64,000 nt of DNA from Rhodobacter sp. (lineage in GTDB: Bacteria; Pseudomonadota; Alphaproteobacteria; Rhodobacterales; Rhodobacteraceae). The position numbers and the translations under genes were made by a program. The notes under the pieces are model-generated. The model saw only the letters and a list, made by a program, of their open reading frames with translations. It had not been told where the DNA came from and did not search any database. Below are positions 1 through 8,487 of the stretch, one piece after another. The DNA lies in contig JAIXUH010000002.1 of assembly GCA_027484145.1 (NCBI GenBank), positions 992,001 to 1,056,000 of the forward strand. The letters are read 5' to 3'. Every line of letters starts with the position of its first letter. Within the stretch, counting starts at the first letter, position 1.

Positions 1-140
1 GCGATTGGACCACGCTGGTGTCGACCCCGGTTTCGGCAACGCTGTTGGGAATTGCCGTGCTGGCGCTGGTGGTGCCCATCATCCTGCGCCTGCGCGACAA
101 GGGCGCCGTCCTGTCGCAAATCGCCAGCGACGCCGACTGA
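1..140 (+). CDS. C-terminal fragment of a TctA-family tripartite tricarboxylate transporter permease
   Basis: Only the last 45 codons are in the window; the frame runs from base 3 to a TGA at 138-140. The peptide has one hydrophobic helix (LLGIAVLALVVPIIL) followed by a charged tail. The phrase TPVSATLL before the helix resembles the 'TRPISA.LL' segment that opens the last helix of TctA large permease subunits. By family knowledge this would be the 12-helix membrane subunit of a TTT-type carboxylate importer. The call rests on a short tail only, so a different membrane protein cannot be excluded. Confidence 0.55.
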   Translation, partial: DWTTLVSTPVSATLLGIAVLALVVPIILRLRDKGAVLSQIASDAD

Positions 141-174
141 TCATCCGGGCGGGCCTGATCCCAAAAGGCTCGCC

Positions 175-741
175 CTATTCCCCTTCGGCCAGTTTGCGCA
201 GGTCCTGCATCACGCGCGTACGTATCTGATTGCGCATCGCCTCATCCGGTACTGCCCGCATCAGGGCCAGTGCGCCGGACATCATCGCAAAAACACCCCA
301 AGCTGCCTCACCGGGATAGATCCGGGCCAATGTGTTGGCCGCAGCTTCGGCCCCGGTGGCAAAGGCATCGCGCACCGGCGCATCCTGACGGCCCACCTCA
401 CTGGCCAAGGCCGCCGCCGCGCAGCCCTGCCCCGGATGCGCCACATGGTGATCCGATAGATAGGCCCGCGCCACCTGTGACGGATCGTCCGCCGCGGCTG
501 CCGCCGTTGTCCAGCGGTCAAACCTTTCGACTGTGGGGATCAACGCCTGCGTCATCGCAGCGGCCAGCAGATCGGCCTTGTCGGTGAAATGGGCGTAAAA
601 ACCGCCATGCGTCAGCCCCACCGCCTTCATCACTGAGCCGACAGAAACACCGTCGAACCCATGCTCGCGGATCAGGTCGGCCGCAGCCTGCAGAATGGCC
701 GCATGGGTCTGTTCATGATGTTCCGCCGTATATCGCGCCAT
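175..741 (-). CDS. TetR/AcrR-family transcriptional repressor
   Basis: 188 aa. An N-terminal helix-turn-helix sits at about residues 30-60 (VMKAVGLTHGGFYAHF, the classic TetR recognition helix plus 'FYxHF'), followed by an alpha-helical ligand-binding domain. I chose the ATG at 741 because the protein then starts just before the TetR domain; an upstream extension to 948 would run through the AT-rich promoter region. It lies divergent from the small secreted-protein gene at 881. An imperfect dyad at 773-785 lies 32 bp upstream and may be its own operator. The ligand is unknown; neighbours are a permease tail and small envelope proteins. Confidence 0.85.
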   Translation of the reverse strand: MARYTAEHHEQTHAAILQAAADLIREHGFDGVSVGSVMKAVGLTHGGFYAHFTDKADLLAAAMTQALIPTVERFDRWTTAAAAADDPSQVARAYLSDHHVAHPGQGCAAAALASEVGRQDAPVRDAFATGAEAAANTLARIYPGEAAWGVFAMMSGALALMRAVPDEAMRNQIRTRVMQDLRKLAEGE

Positions 742-772
742 CTGGACTGCCCTGTTGACAGGTGAAAATTTA

Positions 773-785
773 TATGATGACCATA
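773..785. promoter_or_regulatory. Candidate TetR-family operator
   Basis: TATGATGACCATA is an imperfect dyad (10 of 12 arm positions symmetric) inside an AT-rich patch (766-798) between the divergent TetR gene and the gene at 881. Autorepression through such a dyad is typical of TetR proteins; binding here is inferred. Confidence 0.4.
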
Positions 786-880
786 ATACAATACGACTGA
801 ACCTGCAACCCCCCTGCCGCCCCTGCTGCAAAGACCTGTTTTTGCCGCCCGATGACGGCCATCCAGATCGGACCCCTGCC

Positions 881-1114
881 ATGCGCGCCTTTTGGGCCAT
901 TGCCTTGCTATGCCTTGTCGTTCCCGCCACTACCTTTGCGCAAACCACAGACCCCGCGCTGACCGTTCAGGAACGCGCTCTGTGCCGCCCAGATGCCCTG
1001 CGGCTGTGCCTGTTCAAGCTGGGCAACGCCGGTGCCCTGCGCCAATGCCTGCGCGACAACCGGGACAACTTGTCCGCCCCTTGCCTTGACCTGTTGAAAA
1101 CGCGGGGGAATTAA
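881..1114 (+). CDS. Small secreted cysteine-rich protein
   Basis: 77 aa starting at the ATG at 881. The first 20 residues form a signal peptide ending in TTFAQ. The mature part has four cysteines in the pattern C-x7-C-x12-C-x11-C around 'DALRLC' and 'RQCLRDN', which resembles the short Cys-rich GLG1-type repeat found in small periplasmic proteins of Proteobacteria. It probably forms two disulfides in the periplasm. The stop codon overlaps the start of the next gene (TAATG), so the two are translationally coupled. The function is unknown. Confidence 0.6.
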   Translation: MRAFWAIALLCLVVPATTFAQTTDPALTVQERALCRPDALRLCLFKLGNAGALRQCLRDNRDNLSAPCLDLLKTRGN

Positions 1115-1773
1115 TGATGCAACCGTTCCTTCACGCCGCCTTCCTGATCTGCACCGCCCTGATCGCGCTGAGCCCGTTGATGCTGGCGCGGGACAGGGGC
1201 TTTGCGCTGGTCTGGCTGGGCTGGATCGCAGTCTGGGGCACGCTTGCAGTGCTGACAGCCCGTGGTATCTTTGTGTTCAGCCCGCAGGTCTTGCGCCTTG
1301 CTGCGCTTTTCGGCGGGCAGGTCACCATCGGGGTTTTGTTGTTTGCCATGGTTCCTGCCGTACGGGCTGCGGTGCGGCGCATTCCGCTGGACTGGTTGGT
1401 GCGGTGGCAGATGGCGCGGGTGGTCGGCGGGTTCTTCCTGATCGGCGCGGCAATGGGCGAGGTGTCGGTGCCCTTTGCCCTGATCGCGGGCGTGGGTGAT
1501 ATCAGCGTGGGCGTGGCGGCCCTGCTGACCGCGCGCGCCATGCGAACGGGCCATGGGCCACGTCTGGCCGTCCGTCATACGGCCATGGGCCTGACAGATT
1601 TCGCAATCGCCATCAGCACGGCCATTCTGACCGGGGCAAACATCGGCGGGCCTTACCTACTGATCCCGCTGTTTCTGGTACCAATGGCGGTTCTCGGCCA
1701 TCTGGCCGTGCTCGACCGTGTTCGCCCATGGCGCCACGACGCCGAATTCAGGTTGGCAGATGCACCGCAGTAA
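1114..1773 (+). CDS. Multi-pass membrane protein of unknown function
   Basis: 219 aa with about six hydrophobic helices (first at residues 5-25, last near 180-200) and no soluble domain. The ATG shares its A with the stop of the preceding Cys-rich gene, so the pair is an operon. The 3' end overlaps the convergent mprF-like gene by 26 bp. I do not recognise a family; the helix spacing and lack of charged intramembrane residues give no transport mechanism. A second ATG follows directly at 1117. Confidence 0.6.
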   Translation: MMQPFLHAAFLICTALIALSPLMLARDRGFALVWLGWIAVWGTLAVLTARGIFVFSPQVLRLAALFGGQVTIGVLLFAMVPAVRAAVRRIPLDWLVRWQMARVVGGFFLIGAAMGEVSVPFALIAGVGDISVGVAALLTARAMRTGHGPRLAVRHTAMGLTDFAIAISTAILTGANIGGPYLLIPLFLVPMAVLGHLAVLDRVRPWRHDAEFRLADAPQ

Positions 1774-3619
1774 AGGTGGCAATGGCTCCCGCCACCAGCG
1801 ACATCGGGCCTTTGGCCGCGATGTAGCGGGGTTCCCAGACGGGGGCAAAGGTCGCCTTGAACTGCTCCAGCCCGCGCATCCGCCGCAGCACGCGCCGCCC
1901 GGCCCGCTGCACCCACAGCGGCAGGCCAAAGGTCTTGTGCGGCACAGCCGCCAGCGTCAGGCGTGGCACTTTGCAGCGGGCTGCCGCCCGGATCGCCTCA
2001 TGGATCAGGGCGTAAAGCGTGCCGTCTGGCAACCCGTCGCCATAGCGCACCAGATCCAGCACCCATTCGGCAGAGGTGGCATGGAAGGTCACAAAGGCCA
2101 CCACCTCGCCGGTGCTGTCGCGTGCGACGAACACCTTTTGCCCCGTCACATAGCCCGCGTCCCACCGCCCCATGGAAAAGCCGCGCTCGCCCCCGTTGCG
2201 GGCTGCCCACCGGGCCGACACCCGCGCCAGATCCGCCAGCGGCAGCATGACCGGCGCCTCGACAGTGATGCCCGCTTTCTGGGCGTGGCGCAATTTGCGG
2301 CGCAGACCCGCCTTGGCCGGGCCATCGGTGACAAAGGTCAGCGGCGCCAGCACAGCCTCATGCGCGACAGGCAGTGTCATCAGGCCCATGGTCCGCGCGG
2401 TGGCTGCCGTGCGCGGGCCGATCTTGTACAGGAACGCCGATTTCGTTTCGCGCCGCGACACATCCAGCGCGGCGCTGATCATCGACCGCGCACAGGCCTT
2501 GCGGCCCAGCACCCGCATCGGATCGCCCAGAAATACCCGCGTGCCCGACAGGCTGCCACTGGTCCAGAAGCTGTGGTCGTCTGAGGCCAGCAACTCCAGC
2601 TCTCCCTGCCGGATCAACTGCGCCTCGGCCTGCGGCAGGGCGGTCAGCGCAATATCGGCATCGGGGCGCAAGGGCACCTCGGCCGGCGCGCGCAACAGCT
2701 TGGGCGCCACCAGCACCCAGATGCCACCACAGACAGCCGGACCGGCATAGACCACCGCCCGAAAGGCCAGAATCCCTGCGACCAGCCCATGCTGATCGGC
2801 CTGCGGCAGATACATCAGCAACGTCGCCTCGAACGGCCCGGCCCCCGCCGGGCTGCCCGAACTCAGCCCGATCCCAAGCGCCAGCAGAAAGACCGGCAGC
2901 ACCGCCATCAGCGGCGGCGAGGCTGCGGACGGCAGCAGCACCCAGAAGGCCACACCAAGGGCCAACAGGTCGATGCCGACCCAGAACACAAGGCGCTGCA
3001 CGGTCAGCATGCCCGGAAAGCGAAAGCCAAAAGCCCGCCGCATTGGCAACAGCACATAGGCCGCCACCAGAATGGCCAGAACGGCCAGCAGGCTCTGCGC
3101 CAGATCGGCCATCGGCATGCCGGGCACAAAGGCCATGCAGGCCAGCCCGAACAGACCAAGGCCCGCAAAGAACGCCAGTGTGATACCCAGCGAGATTGAG
3201 AAGGATTGGGTGATCGTCAGGTTGGGCAGCAACCGCCGCCGCACAATCGCCCCGACGAACGGGCCAAAGCCCACGGTCTGTGAAATCGACGCCGTGGCAA
3301 GGGCCGCAGCCTGTGCCCGGCGCGGTTCGGGTGCCAGCCCCAGATGACCGACAATCGCCCGCTCTTGTTGGGCGGCGGCAAACATGGCCACCATGGTCGC
3401 ACCCAACGCGCCCAGCCATTGCGGCCAAGACAGATCGGCAAGGCTTCGCCAGACGGCGGTGGCGTCAATGGCCGAAAGTTGTGCCGCACTGAACCACAGG
3501 CCGACGCCGATGATCGACAGCGTGAACGCCAGTCGCGCGGCCAAGCGGCGCCCGGCTGAAGGGCGAAGAGAGGTATTCAGGGTTTTCAGGGCAAGTCTCC
3601 ACCATGACGTTCTTGTCAT
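1748..3619 (-). CDS. mprF: MprF/LpiA-like phosphatidylglycerol aminoacyltransferase with short flippase domain
   Basis: 623 aa. Roughly residues 25-330 hold about eight membrane helices resembling the LPG-synthase flippase region. Residues 350-620 form the cytoplasmic DUF2156 aminoacyltransferase domain, seen in 'ERGFSMGRWD' and the C-terminal signature 'LEQFKATFAPVWEPRY', a hallmark of lysyl-phosphatidylglycerol synthases. The family transfers an amino acid (usually lysine) from tRNA to phosphatidylglycerol and flips the product, raising resistance to cationic peptides. Typical proteins are about 840-870 aa with 13-14 helices, so the membrane half here is clearly shorter. The amino acid specificity cannot be read from sequence. 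Confidence 0.8.
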   Translation of the reverse strand: MTRTSWWRLALKTLNTSLRPSAGRRLAARLAFTLSIIGVGLWFSAAQLSAIDATAVWRSLADLSWPQWLGALGATMVAMFAAAQQERAIVGHLGLAPEPRRAQAAALATASISQTVGFGPFVGAIVRRRLLPNLTITQSFSISLGITLAFFAGLGLFGLACMAFVPGMPMADLAQSLLAVLAILVAAYVLLPMRRAFGFRFPGMLTVQRLVFWVGIDLLALGVAFWVLLPSAASPPLMAVLPVFLLALGIGLSSGSPAGAGPFEATLLMYLPQADQHGLVAGILAFRAVVYAGPAVCGGIWVLVAPKLLRAPAEVPLRPDADIALTALPQAEAQLIRQGELELLASDDHSFWTSGSLSGTRVFLGDPMRVLGRKACARSMISAALDVSRRETKSAFLYKIGPRTAATARTMGLMTLPVAHEAVLAPLTFVTDGPAKAGLRRKLRHAQKAGITVEAPVMLPLADLARVSARWAARNGGERGFSMGRWDAGYVTGQKVFVARDSTGEVVAFVTFHATSAEWVLDLVRYGDGLPDGTLYALIHEAIRAAARCKVPRLTLAAVPHKTFGLPLWVQRAGRRVLRRMRGLEQFKATFAPVWEPRYIAAKGPMSLVAGAIATFTAVHLPT

Positions 3620-3694
3620 TACGGCGGCCTTGACGCGCGCGTTAGGGACTTGGACGAATGCTGCCGAAACCTGTCCTTGCGGACTAATCCGCCC

Positions 3695-3922
3695 TTATTT
3701 TTGCCAGCGGCGCCGCATGTTCTTCATCCGCATGAAGACGCTCAGGAATGAAAACAGGATCACCACCCCGACCATACCCTGTAGCGGCTTTGGGTCAGAC
3801 ACGGCAAAGGGCAATGTTCCGGTCACCTGCCACGCGATCACGCCACCGACCACAAAGGCCAGAATAAAGCGGCGGATCATCCGGCAGGTCATGCATGACA
3901 GGGCATCAGGTGACATGTTCAT
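3695..3922 (-). CDS. Small membrane protein coupled to the stator B gene
   Basis: 75 aa with two hydrophobic segments (about residues 17-37 and 48-64) and a basic C-terminus (RMKNMRRRWQK). Its ATG overlaps the stop of the MotB-like gene in an ATGA, so it is the third gene of the motA-motB operon. A CMTC motif lies just before the first helix. I do not recognise it; it could be a stator accessory protein, but that is only a guess from position. Confidence 0.6.
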   Translation of the reverse strand: MNMSPDALSCMTCRMIRRFILAFVVGGVIAWQVTGTLPFAVSDPKPLQGMVGVVILFSFLSVFMRMKNMRRRWQK

Positions 3923-5115
3923 TCTTCCTCGAATTCGATTTCAATTTCGATTCTGCGATTCTTGGCGCGGCCTTCTTCGGTTGTGTTATCGGCAATCGGT
4001 TCCGCCTCGCCCTTGCTGGTGGCGACAAGTTCCGCATCCGGCACCACGCCGCTTTCCTCGATCGCGCGCACCACGGATGCCGCCCGCGCCGAGGCAAGTT
4101 CCCAGTTGTCGCGATAAATGCCGCCGCTAAGCGGGACGTTGTCGGTATGCCCGGTGACAACGATCCGCGTGGCCTTGCGTGAGATCTTTTCCAGTTCGGC
4201 AATGATCTTTTGCGCCTCTTCGGTCAGGTCAGCCGACCCCGAGGAGAAAGCCCCGCCCGCGCCGACGGTCACCACAACGGCCCCGTCGCGCTGTTCAACC
4301 GTGACCGCGCCATCGGCCATTTGTTCATCCAGCAGCATGCCAGCCTGTGTGGCGGCCATCTTGGCACGGATCGCCCCCGTTCCGGACCCTGCACCACTGT
4401 TGCCCGTGGTGCCAACCGCGCCACCCGTGCCCGCGCCCGCCGCCGGATCGGTTGCCCCGCCCGCAGTTGCCTGCGCCTGCGCCGCGGCGGCCGCAACATC
4501 GCCTGCGGCCGATGGCTGCTGCCCTGCAGCTTTGGCGATTGCTTCGGCAATCTCTTGTGCCTCTTTCGCGCCTGAACCCGCTGGCAGACGCACGGTGACG
4601 CTGCCTTCGTCGCTTTCAATGGTGACAGCGCCCTTGGCCATGGCTTCCTGCATCGCCTTGGCCAGCAGTTCAGCCGCCTCTTTGTTGCCCTGCATCGTGC
4701 CGCCGCCGGGGTTGTCGATGCCTTCGGCCTGATCGGCCTGCGGCGATGTCGGATCGCCCGATTGTGGCGTGGTCGAGGGCGGGTCATCGGTCTGCTCGCC
4801 CGATTGCGGCCCGTATTTCAGTTCCAGAATGGATTTGCCACCATTCATGCTGTCACTGGTCGGCGTGCCAAAAGTTTGACGCATGGTCGAGGCAAAGGCG
4901 TTGAATTTTGGCGTGTCGGTGTTCGCGGTCATCAGCATGATCACGAAGAACGCCATCAGCAGCGTCGCCATATCGGCAAAGGTAATGATCCACGGCGGCG
5001 GGCAATGTCCGCCGCCGCCGTGGTCATCATGTCCACCGCCGCCATGATCATCGTGATCATCAGGGCCGTGGTGGGCCGGGGCCGCATGGGCCGCCTTGGA
5101 TGTTCCCTTTGCCAT
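3919..5115 (-). CDS. PomB/MotB-like flagellar stator protein with OmpA domain
   Basis: 398 aa. A His/Asp/Gly-rich N-tail (residues 15-37) precedes CPPPW and the single membrane helix containing the essential stator aspartate (FADMATLL, Asp48). A long low-complexity linker follows, and then an OmpA-type peptidoglycan-binding domain at about 285-395 (TGHTDNVP, NWELASARA, KNRRIEIE). Together with the MotA-like partner it would form the ion-driven, peptidoglycan-anchored stator. The CPPPW/TFADM arrangement and the PomA-like partner suggest the sodium-type PomAB branch rather than the proton type. Oddities are two near-identical DDHGGGGH units and an internal duplication of the segment preceding the OmpA domain. 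Confidence 0.85.
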   Translation of the reverse strand: MAKGTSKAAHAAPAHHGPDDHDDHGGGGHDDHGGGGHCPPPWIITFADMATLLMAFFVIMLMTANTDTPKFNAFASTMRQTFGTPTSDSMNGGKSILELKYGPQSGEQTDDPPSTTPQSGDPTSPQADQAEGIDNPGGGTMQGNKEAAELLAKAMQEAMAKGAVTIESDEGSVTVRLPAGSGAKEAQEIAEAIAKAAGQQPSAAGDVAAAAAQAQATAGGATDPAAGAGTGGAVGTTGNSGAGSGTGAIRAKMAATQAGMLLDEQMADGAVTVEQRDGAVVVTVGAGGAFSSGSADLTEEAQKIIAELEKISRKATRIVVTGHTDNVPLSGGIYRDNWELASARAASVVRAIEESGVVPDAELVATSKGEAEPIADNTTEEGRAKNRRIEIEIEFEEE

Positions 5116-5124
5116 GACCTGCCC

Positions 5125-5889
5125 TTATGCCGCCGCTGCCAGTTTTTCACGCTCGGCTGCCGGAACGCGGGCCAGCAACTTATCTTGAATGGCGCGCGGG
5201 GCATCGGCGCGGGCAATGCCGCGCAGGCCCTCGATGGCGGCTTCGCAAAAGGCCACTTCGCGCGCCGTGTTGCTTTTCAGCTTGGATGCCATCGGGCCAA
5301 AGCAGACGTTGGCGGCAATGGCGCCATACATCGTGCCCACAAGCGCCGTCGCCATGCCCTTGCCCACAAGGGTGGGGTCTGACATGTTGCCCATCATTTC
5401 CACCAGGCCGATCAGCGTGCCGATCATGCCATAGGCAGGCCCCAGTTCGACCCAGGCCTTGACGACATCCTGCTTGCCCTGATGGCGCACCTTCAGCGCG
5501 GCCAATTCGTCACGCAACAGGCCCGTCATCTTGGCTTCATCCGCGCCGTCAATCAGCATCTGGATGCCACGCTCCAGAAACTTGTGCGGCAGGGCAGTGC
5601 CTTCCAGCGACATCAGGCCATCCTTGCGGGCTCGCGCCGCAAGGTCGGACATCAGGTTCGCCAGCGGGGCAATGTCATACTTATGCGCCTTGAATGCGGT
5701 TCCCATGGCCTTGAACGACCCCAGAAACACATTCATCGGCGCGGTATACATCACCGCGAAAAAACCGCCCACGAACACGATGATGAACCCGTGCAACGAC
5801 ACAAAGGGCGCGATGTGCCCCCCCATCAGCATGGTTCCGACCACGGCGATGATGCCGCCGAAGAACCCGATTGTTGTCGCCAAATCCAT
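5125..5889 (-). CDS. PomA/MotA-like flagellar stator protein
   Basis: 254 aa, four membrane helices (two near the N-terminus, two near residues 150-205). The N-terminus MDLATTIG closely follows PomA, and the conserved 'PAYGMIGTLIGLVEM' helix is the ion-channel-lining segment that holds the conserved proline (GPAYGM). The start at 5889 matches the family start; a longer upstream reading adds only arginine-rich sequence. It forms an operon with the downstream stator B gene (9 bp gap). No other flagellar genes are in the window, so this is a stand-alone stator locus. Confidence 0.88.
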   Translation of the reverse strand: MDLATTIGFFGGIIAVVGTMLMGGHIAPFVSLHGFIIVFVGGFFAVMYTAPMNVFLGSFKAMGTAFKAHKYDIAPLANLMSDLAARARKDGLMSLEGTALPHKFLERGIQMLIDGADEAKMTGLLRDELAALKVRHQGKQDVVKAWVELGPAYGMIGTLIGLVEMMGNMSDPTLVGKGMATALVGTMYGAIAANVCFGPMASKLKSNTAREVAFCEAAIEGLRGIARADAPRAIQDKLLARVPAAEREKLAAAA

Positions 5890-6134
5890 GTGCTGTGACC
5901 TCTGAGTGCGATGTAAGCCCCCTTGGCAGGCAAGTTCCGTGCCAGCAGCGGCGCAAGGGGCGGGGCGCGGTGACGTCGCAGCACCTGAGTGCAGAAAGGG
6001 CGGCCAAGGGGTCATCAGCGGCAGACCGCGGACCAAACGCCCCGAAATCCTTGTGCAATTTGCAGACCTGACCCGAAGCTGCGCCCCGCTTTTGGCAATA
6101 CGGGGCCGATGCGGGGGCAGAAAACGCACGGCAC

Positions 6135-6148
6135 TTGACCTAAATCAG
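6135..6148. promoter_or_regulatory. FNR/FnrL-like box upstream of the export operon
   Basis: TTGACCTAAATCAG matches the FNR consensus TTGAT-N4-ATCAA at 8 of 10 positions and lies 33 bp upstream of the ATG at 6182. The rest of the 292-bp gap (5890-6181) shows only a weak GC-rich inverted repeat near 6082-6105. Oxygen-dependent control of the operon is an inference. Confidence 0.45.
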
Positions 6149-6181
6149 TGCCGAAAGACAGCATGCCGTTAGCGTCTGGCC

Positions 6182-7282
6182 ATGCCTGATGCAGACAAAA
6201 GCAAACCAGCGCCCGTTCCGGATGCGCCCGCCACCACCGGCGGGGCAAAGCGCGGCCTGTGGATCGCGGCAGCCCTTGCCGTGGCCCTTGCACTTGCGGG
6301 GGGCATCTGGTGGCAAAGAACTGCCTCGGCCGACCCCTCGGTGCAGGCTGAAACCATGGCCCTTGGCCCGGTCACGCTGGTGCTGGCGGTCAGCGGCAAG
6401 ATTGCCGCCCATGATCAGGTGCAAATCCGCTCTGCCGTCAGCGGCACCCTGCAAGAAGTCTTGGGCAAAGAGGGCGCGCTGGTCACGGCGGGTGACATTC
6501 TGGCCCGCATCGACCCCAGCCAGCAAGAGGCCATCGTGCGACAGGCGGCCTCTGCGCTGGGGCAAGGGCAGGCCCTGCAGGCGCAGGCCGAAGCCACCTA
6601 TGCCCGCAGTCTGGAACTGGGGCCGCTTGTGGCGCGGACCAAACTGCAAGAGGCCAAACTGGCGCTTGACGGGGCCACGCAGGACGTGGCGCGTCTGGCC
6701 GCACTTTTGGATCAGGCCACGATCCAACTGGCCCGCTTTACCCTGCGCGCGCCGATGGATGGCACCTTGCTGACGCGGTCGGTCGATCCGGGGCAACTGG
6801 TTGATCCGGCCACCGCGCTGTTCACGCTGGCCGATTTGACGGTTCTGGTCGTGGAAACGGATGTTGACGAAGCCTATGCCACCTCCATCGCGCCGGGGCA
6901 GGCCGCAACCCTGCAACTGGTGGGAAGCCGCGCCACCCTGCCCGGCCATGTCATCTTTGTTTCCCCCCGCGTCACGCCGGAAACCGGGGGGCTTGCGGTC
7001 AAGATCGGCTTTGACGACCCGCTGACCGCCCCTGTCGGGCTGACGATCACCGCAAATATCGTGGTCCGCACAACGCAGGCGCTGACTGTGCCGCGCAGCG
7101 CGCTGCAAGGGGATGCCGTGTTCCGGCTGATTGGCGGGCGCGCGGTCAAGACCCCGGTTCTGGTGACCGATTGGCCCGCTGCCCGCCTGATCGTGACAAC
7201 CGGCCTTGCGGCGGGCGAGCGTGTCATCATCGACAGCACGGGCCTGACCGATGGTCTGGCCGTCAGCGAAACCGCCCCCTGA
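6182..7282 (+). CDS. HlyD/MacA-like periplasmic adaptor subunit
   Basis: 366 aa. A single N-terminal membrane anchor lies at about residues 25-45. A split lipoyl-like domain (SGKIAAHDQVQIRSAVSG and APMDGTLL) is interrupted by an alpha-helical hairpin rich in Ala/Gln/Glu (about 105-190), then beta-barrel domains. This is the architecture of membrane-fusion proteins of MacAB-type tripartite exporters. The TGA overlaps the next start (TGATG), and the permease and ATPase follow directly. The exported substrate is unknown. Confidence 0.85.
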   Translation: MPDADKSKPAPVPDAPATTGGAKRGLWIAAALAVALALAGGIWWQRTASADPSVQAETMALGPVTLVLAVSGKIAAHDQVQIRSAVSGTLQEVLGKEGALVTAGDILARIDPSQQEAIVRQAASALGQGQALQAQAEATYARSLELGPLVARTKLQEAKLALDGATQDVARLAALLDQATIQLARFTLRAPMDGTLLTRSVDPGQLVDPATALFTLADLTVLVVETDVDEAYATSIAPGQAATLQLVGSRATLPGHVIFVSPRVTPETGGLAVKIGFDDPLTAPVGLTITANIVVRTTQALTVPRSALQGDAVFRLIGGRAVKTPVLVTDWPAARLIVTTGLAAGERVIIDSTGLTDGLAVSETAP

Positions 7283-8487
7283 TGCTTTACGCCCTCAAGA
7301 TCGCCACCCGCTATCTGACGGCGTCCAAGGCGCAGACGGCGCTTTTGGTGCTGGGCGTGGCCGTCGGCGTGTTCATCTTCATCTTCATGTCGGCCCTGAT
7401 CGGCGGTCTGGCCGAATTCATCCTGTCGCGCACCGCAGGCGACATCAGCCATGTCACCATCGAGGCCGAGGATACCACCCCTGCCCTGTTGCTGACCCTG
7501 CCCGGCACGGTGCTTTTGGTGCAGGAAACCGCCACCGAAACGGCGAAACTGCGCGAAGCCACCAGTTTCGTGCCGCTGATCGAGGCGCTGCCCGAGGTCA
7601 AGGCCGTGTCGCCCCAGATCACCGGGGCCGGATTTTTGCGCCGGGGCACGCAGGTGCAGCAGATGACCATCGTGGGGCTGGAACCGGGGCGGGAATCCGC
7701 GATCCTTGATCTGGATGGCTATCTGGTCGCGGGCGACGCGCGCCTGCGCAGCGGCGCGGTTCTTCTGGGGCGTGCACTGGTGCAGGACATGGGGCTGGTG
7801 CTGGGCCAGACGGTGCAGTTGCAGTCGTCAAACGGGGTCACCGCAGCCCTGACGCTGACAGGCATCTACCAGATCGGAAGCGGCGGCGGGCCGGACAGGC
7901 GCATGGCCTATGTCAGCCTTGCCACCGCGCGCACCCTGTTTGCCATGCCGCAAGGCGTCAGCCGGATCGAGATCAAGCTGTTTGATCTTTACGCCGCCGA
8001 TGCCGTCACACTGCGCGTCGAAGGTCTGACCGGCCTGCCCGCGAAATCATGGACCGAGGATGGCGCTCAACTGCTTGAGGCGCTGAAGGCTCAGGCGCAG
8101 ACGGGGTATTTCCTGAAAACCTTTGCGATGATTACCATCATCATCGGCGTCGCTTCGGCGCTTTTGCTGTCGACCTATCGCCGCCGCCCCGAGATTGGCA
8201 TCATGCGGGCGATGGGGGCGTCGCGGCTGTTCGTGGTCGGGGTGTTCGTCACCCAAGGCGCGCTGATCGGCGTCATGGGCGGGCTGTTCGGCGCGGGCAT
8301 CGGCTATCTGGCGCTGCTGCCCTTTCCCACGCGCGATGCCTTTCGGTCGGGCACCCTGCCGATGGATATCACCCAAGGGTCTTACGGGCTGGCCATCACG
8401 CTGACGGTGATCGGGGCCATCCTTGCCTCGATCCTGCCCGCGCGGGCGGCTGCGCGGGTTGATCCGGTGACGGCCATCGGACAATGA
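7282..8487 (+). CDS. FtsX/LolC-like ABC exporter permease
   Basis: 401 aa. One N-terminal helix (about 20-45), then a periplasmic MacB-type domain (about 50-260), then three C-terminal helices of the FtsX family (VIGVASALLLSTYRRRPEIGIMRAMGAS is split around the cytoplasmic coupling motif). I chose the ATG at 7282 because it overlaps the stop of the adaptor gene and starts at the first helix. With its neighbours it makes a type VII ABC transporter, which works by mechanotransmission rather than membrane passage of substrate. Confidence 0.85.
   Translation: MLYALKIATRYLTASKAQTALLVLGVAVGVFIFIFMSALIGGLAEFILSRTAGDISHVTIEAEDTTPALLLTLPGTVLLVQETATETAKLREATSFVPLIEALPEVKAVSPQITGAGFLRRGTQVQQMTIVGLEPGRESAILDLDGYLVAGDARLRSGAVLLGRALVQDMGLVLGQTVQLQSSNGVTAALTLTGIYQIGSGGGPDRRMAYVSLATARTLFAMPQGVSRIEIKLFDLYAADAVTLRVEGLTGLPAKSWTEDGAQLLEALKAQAQTGYFLKTFAMITIIIGVASALLLSTYRRRPEIGIMRAMGASRLFVVGVFVTQGALIGVMGGLFGAGIGYLALLPFPTRDAFRSGTLPMDITQGSYGLAITLTVIGAILASILPARAAARVDPVTAIGQ

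Noticed and set aside
5917-5940. Possible sigma-54 promoter (TTGGCAGGCAAGTTCC)
   Set aside because: The -12 GC element is not at the required spacing from the -24 GG.
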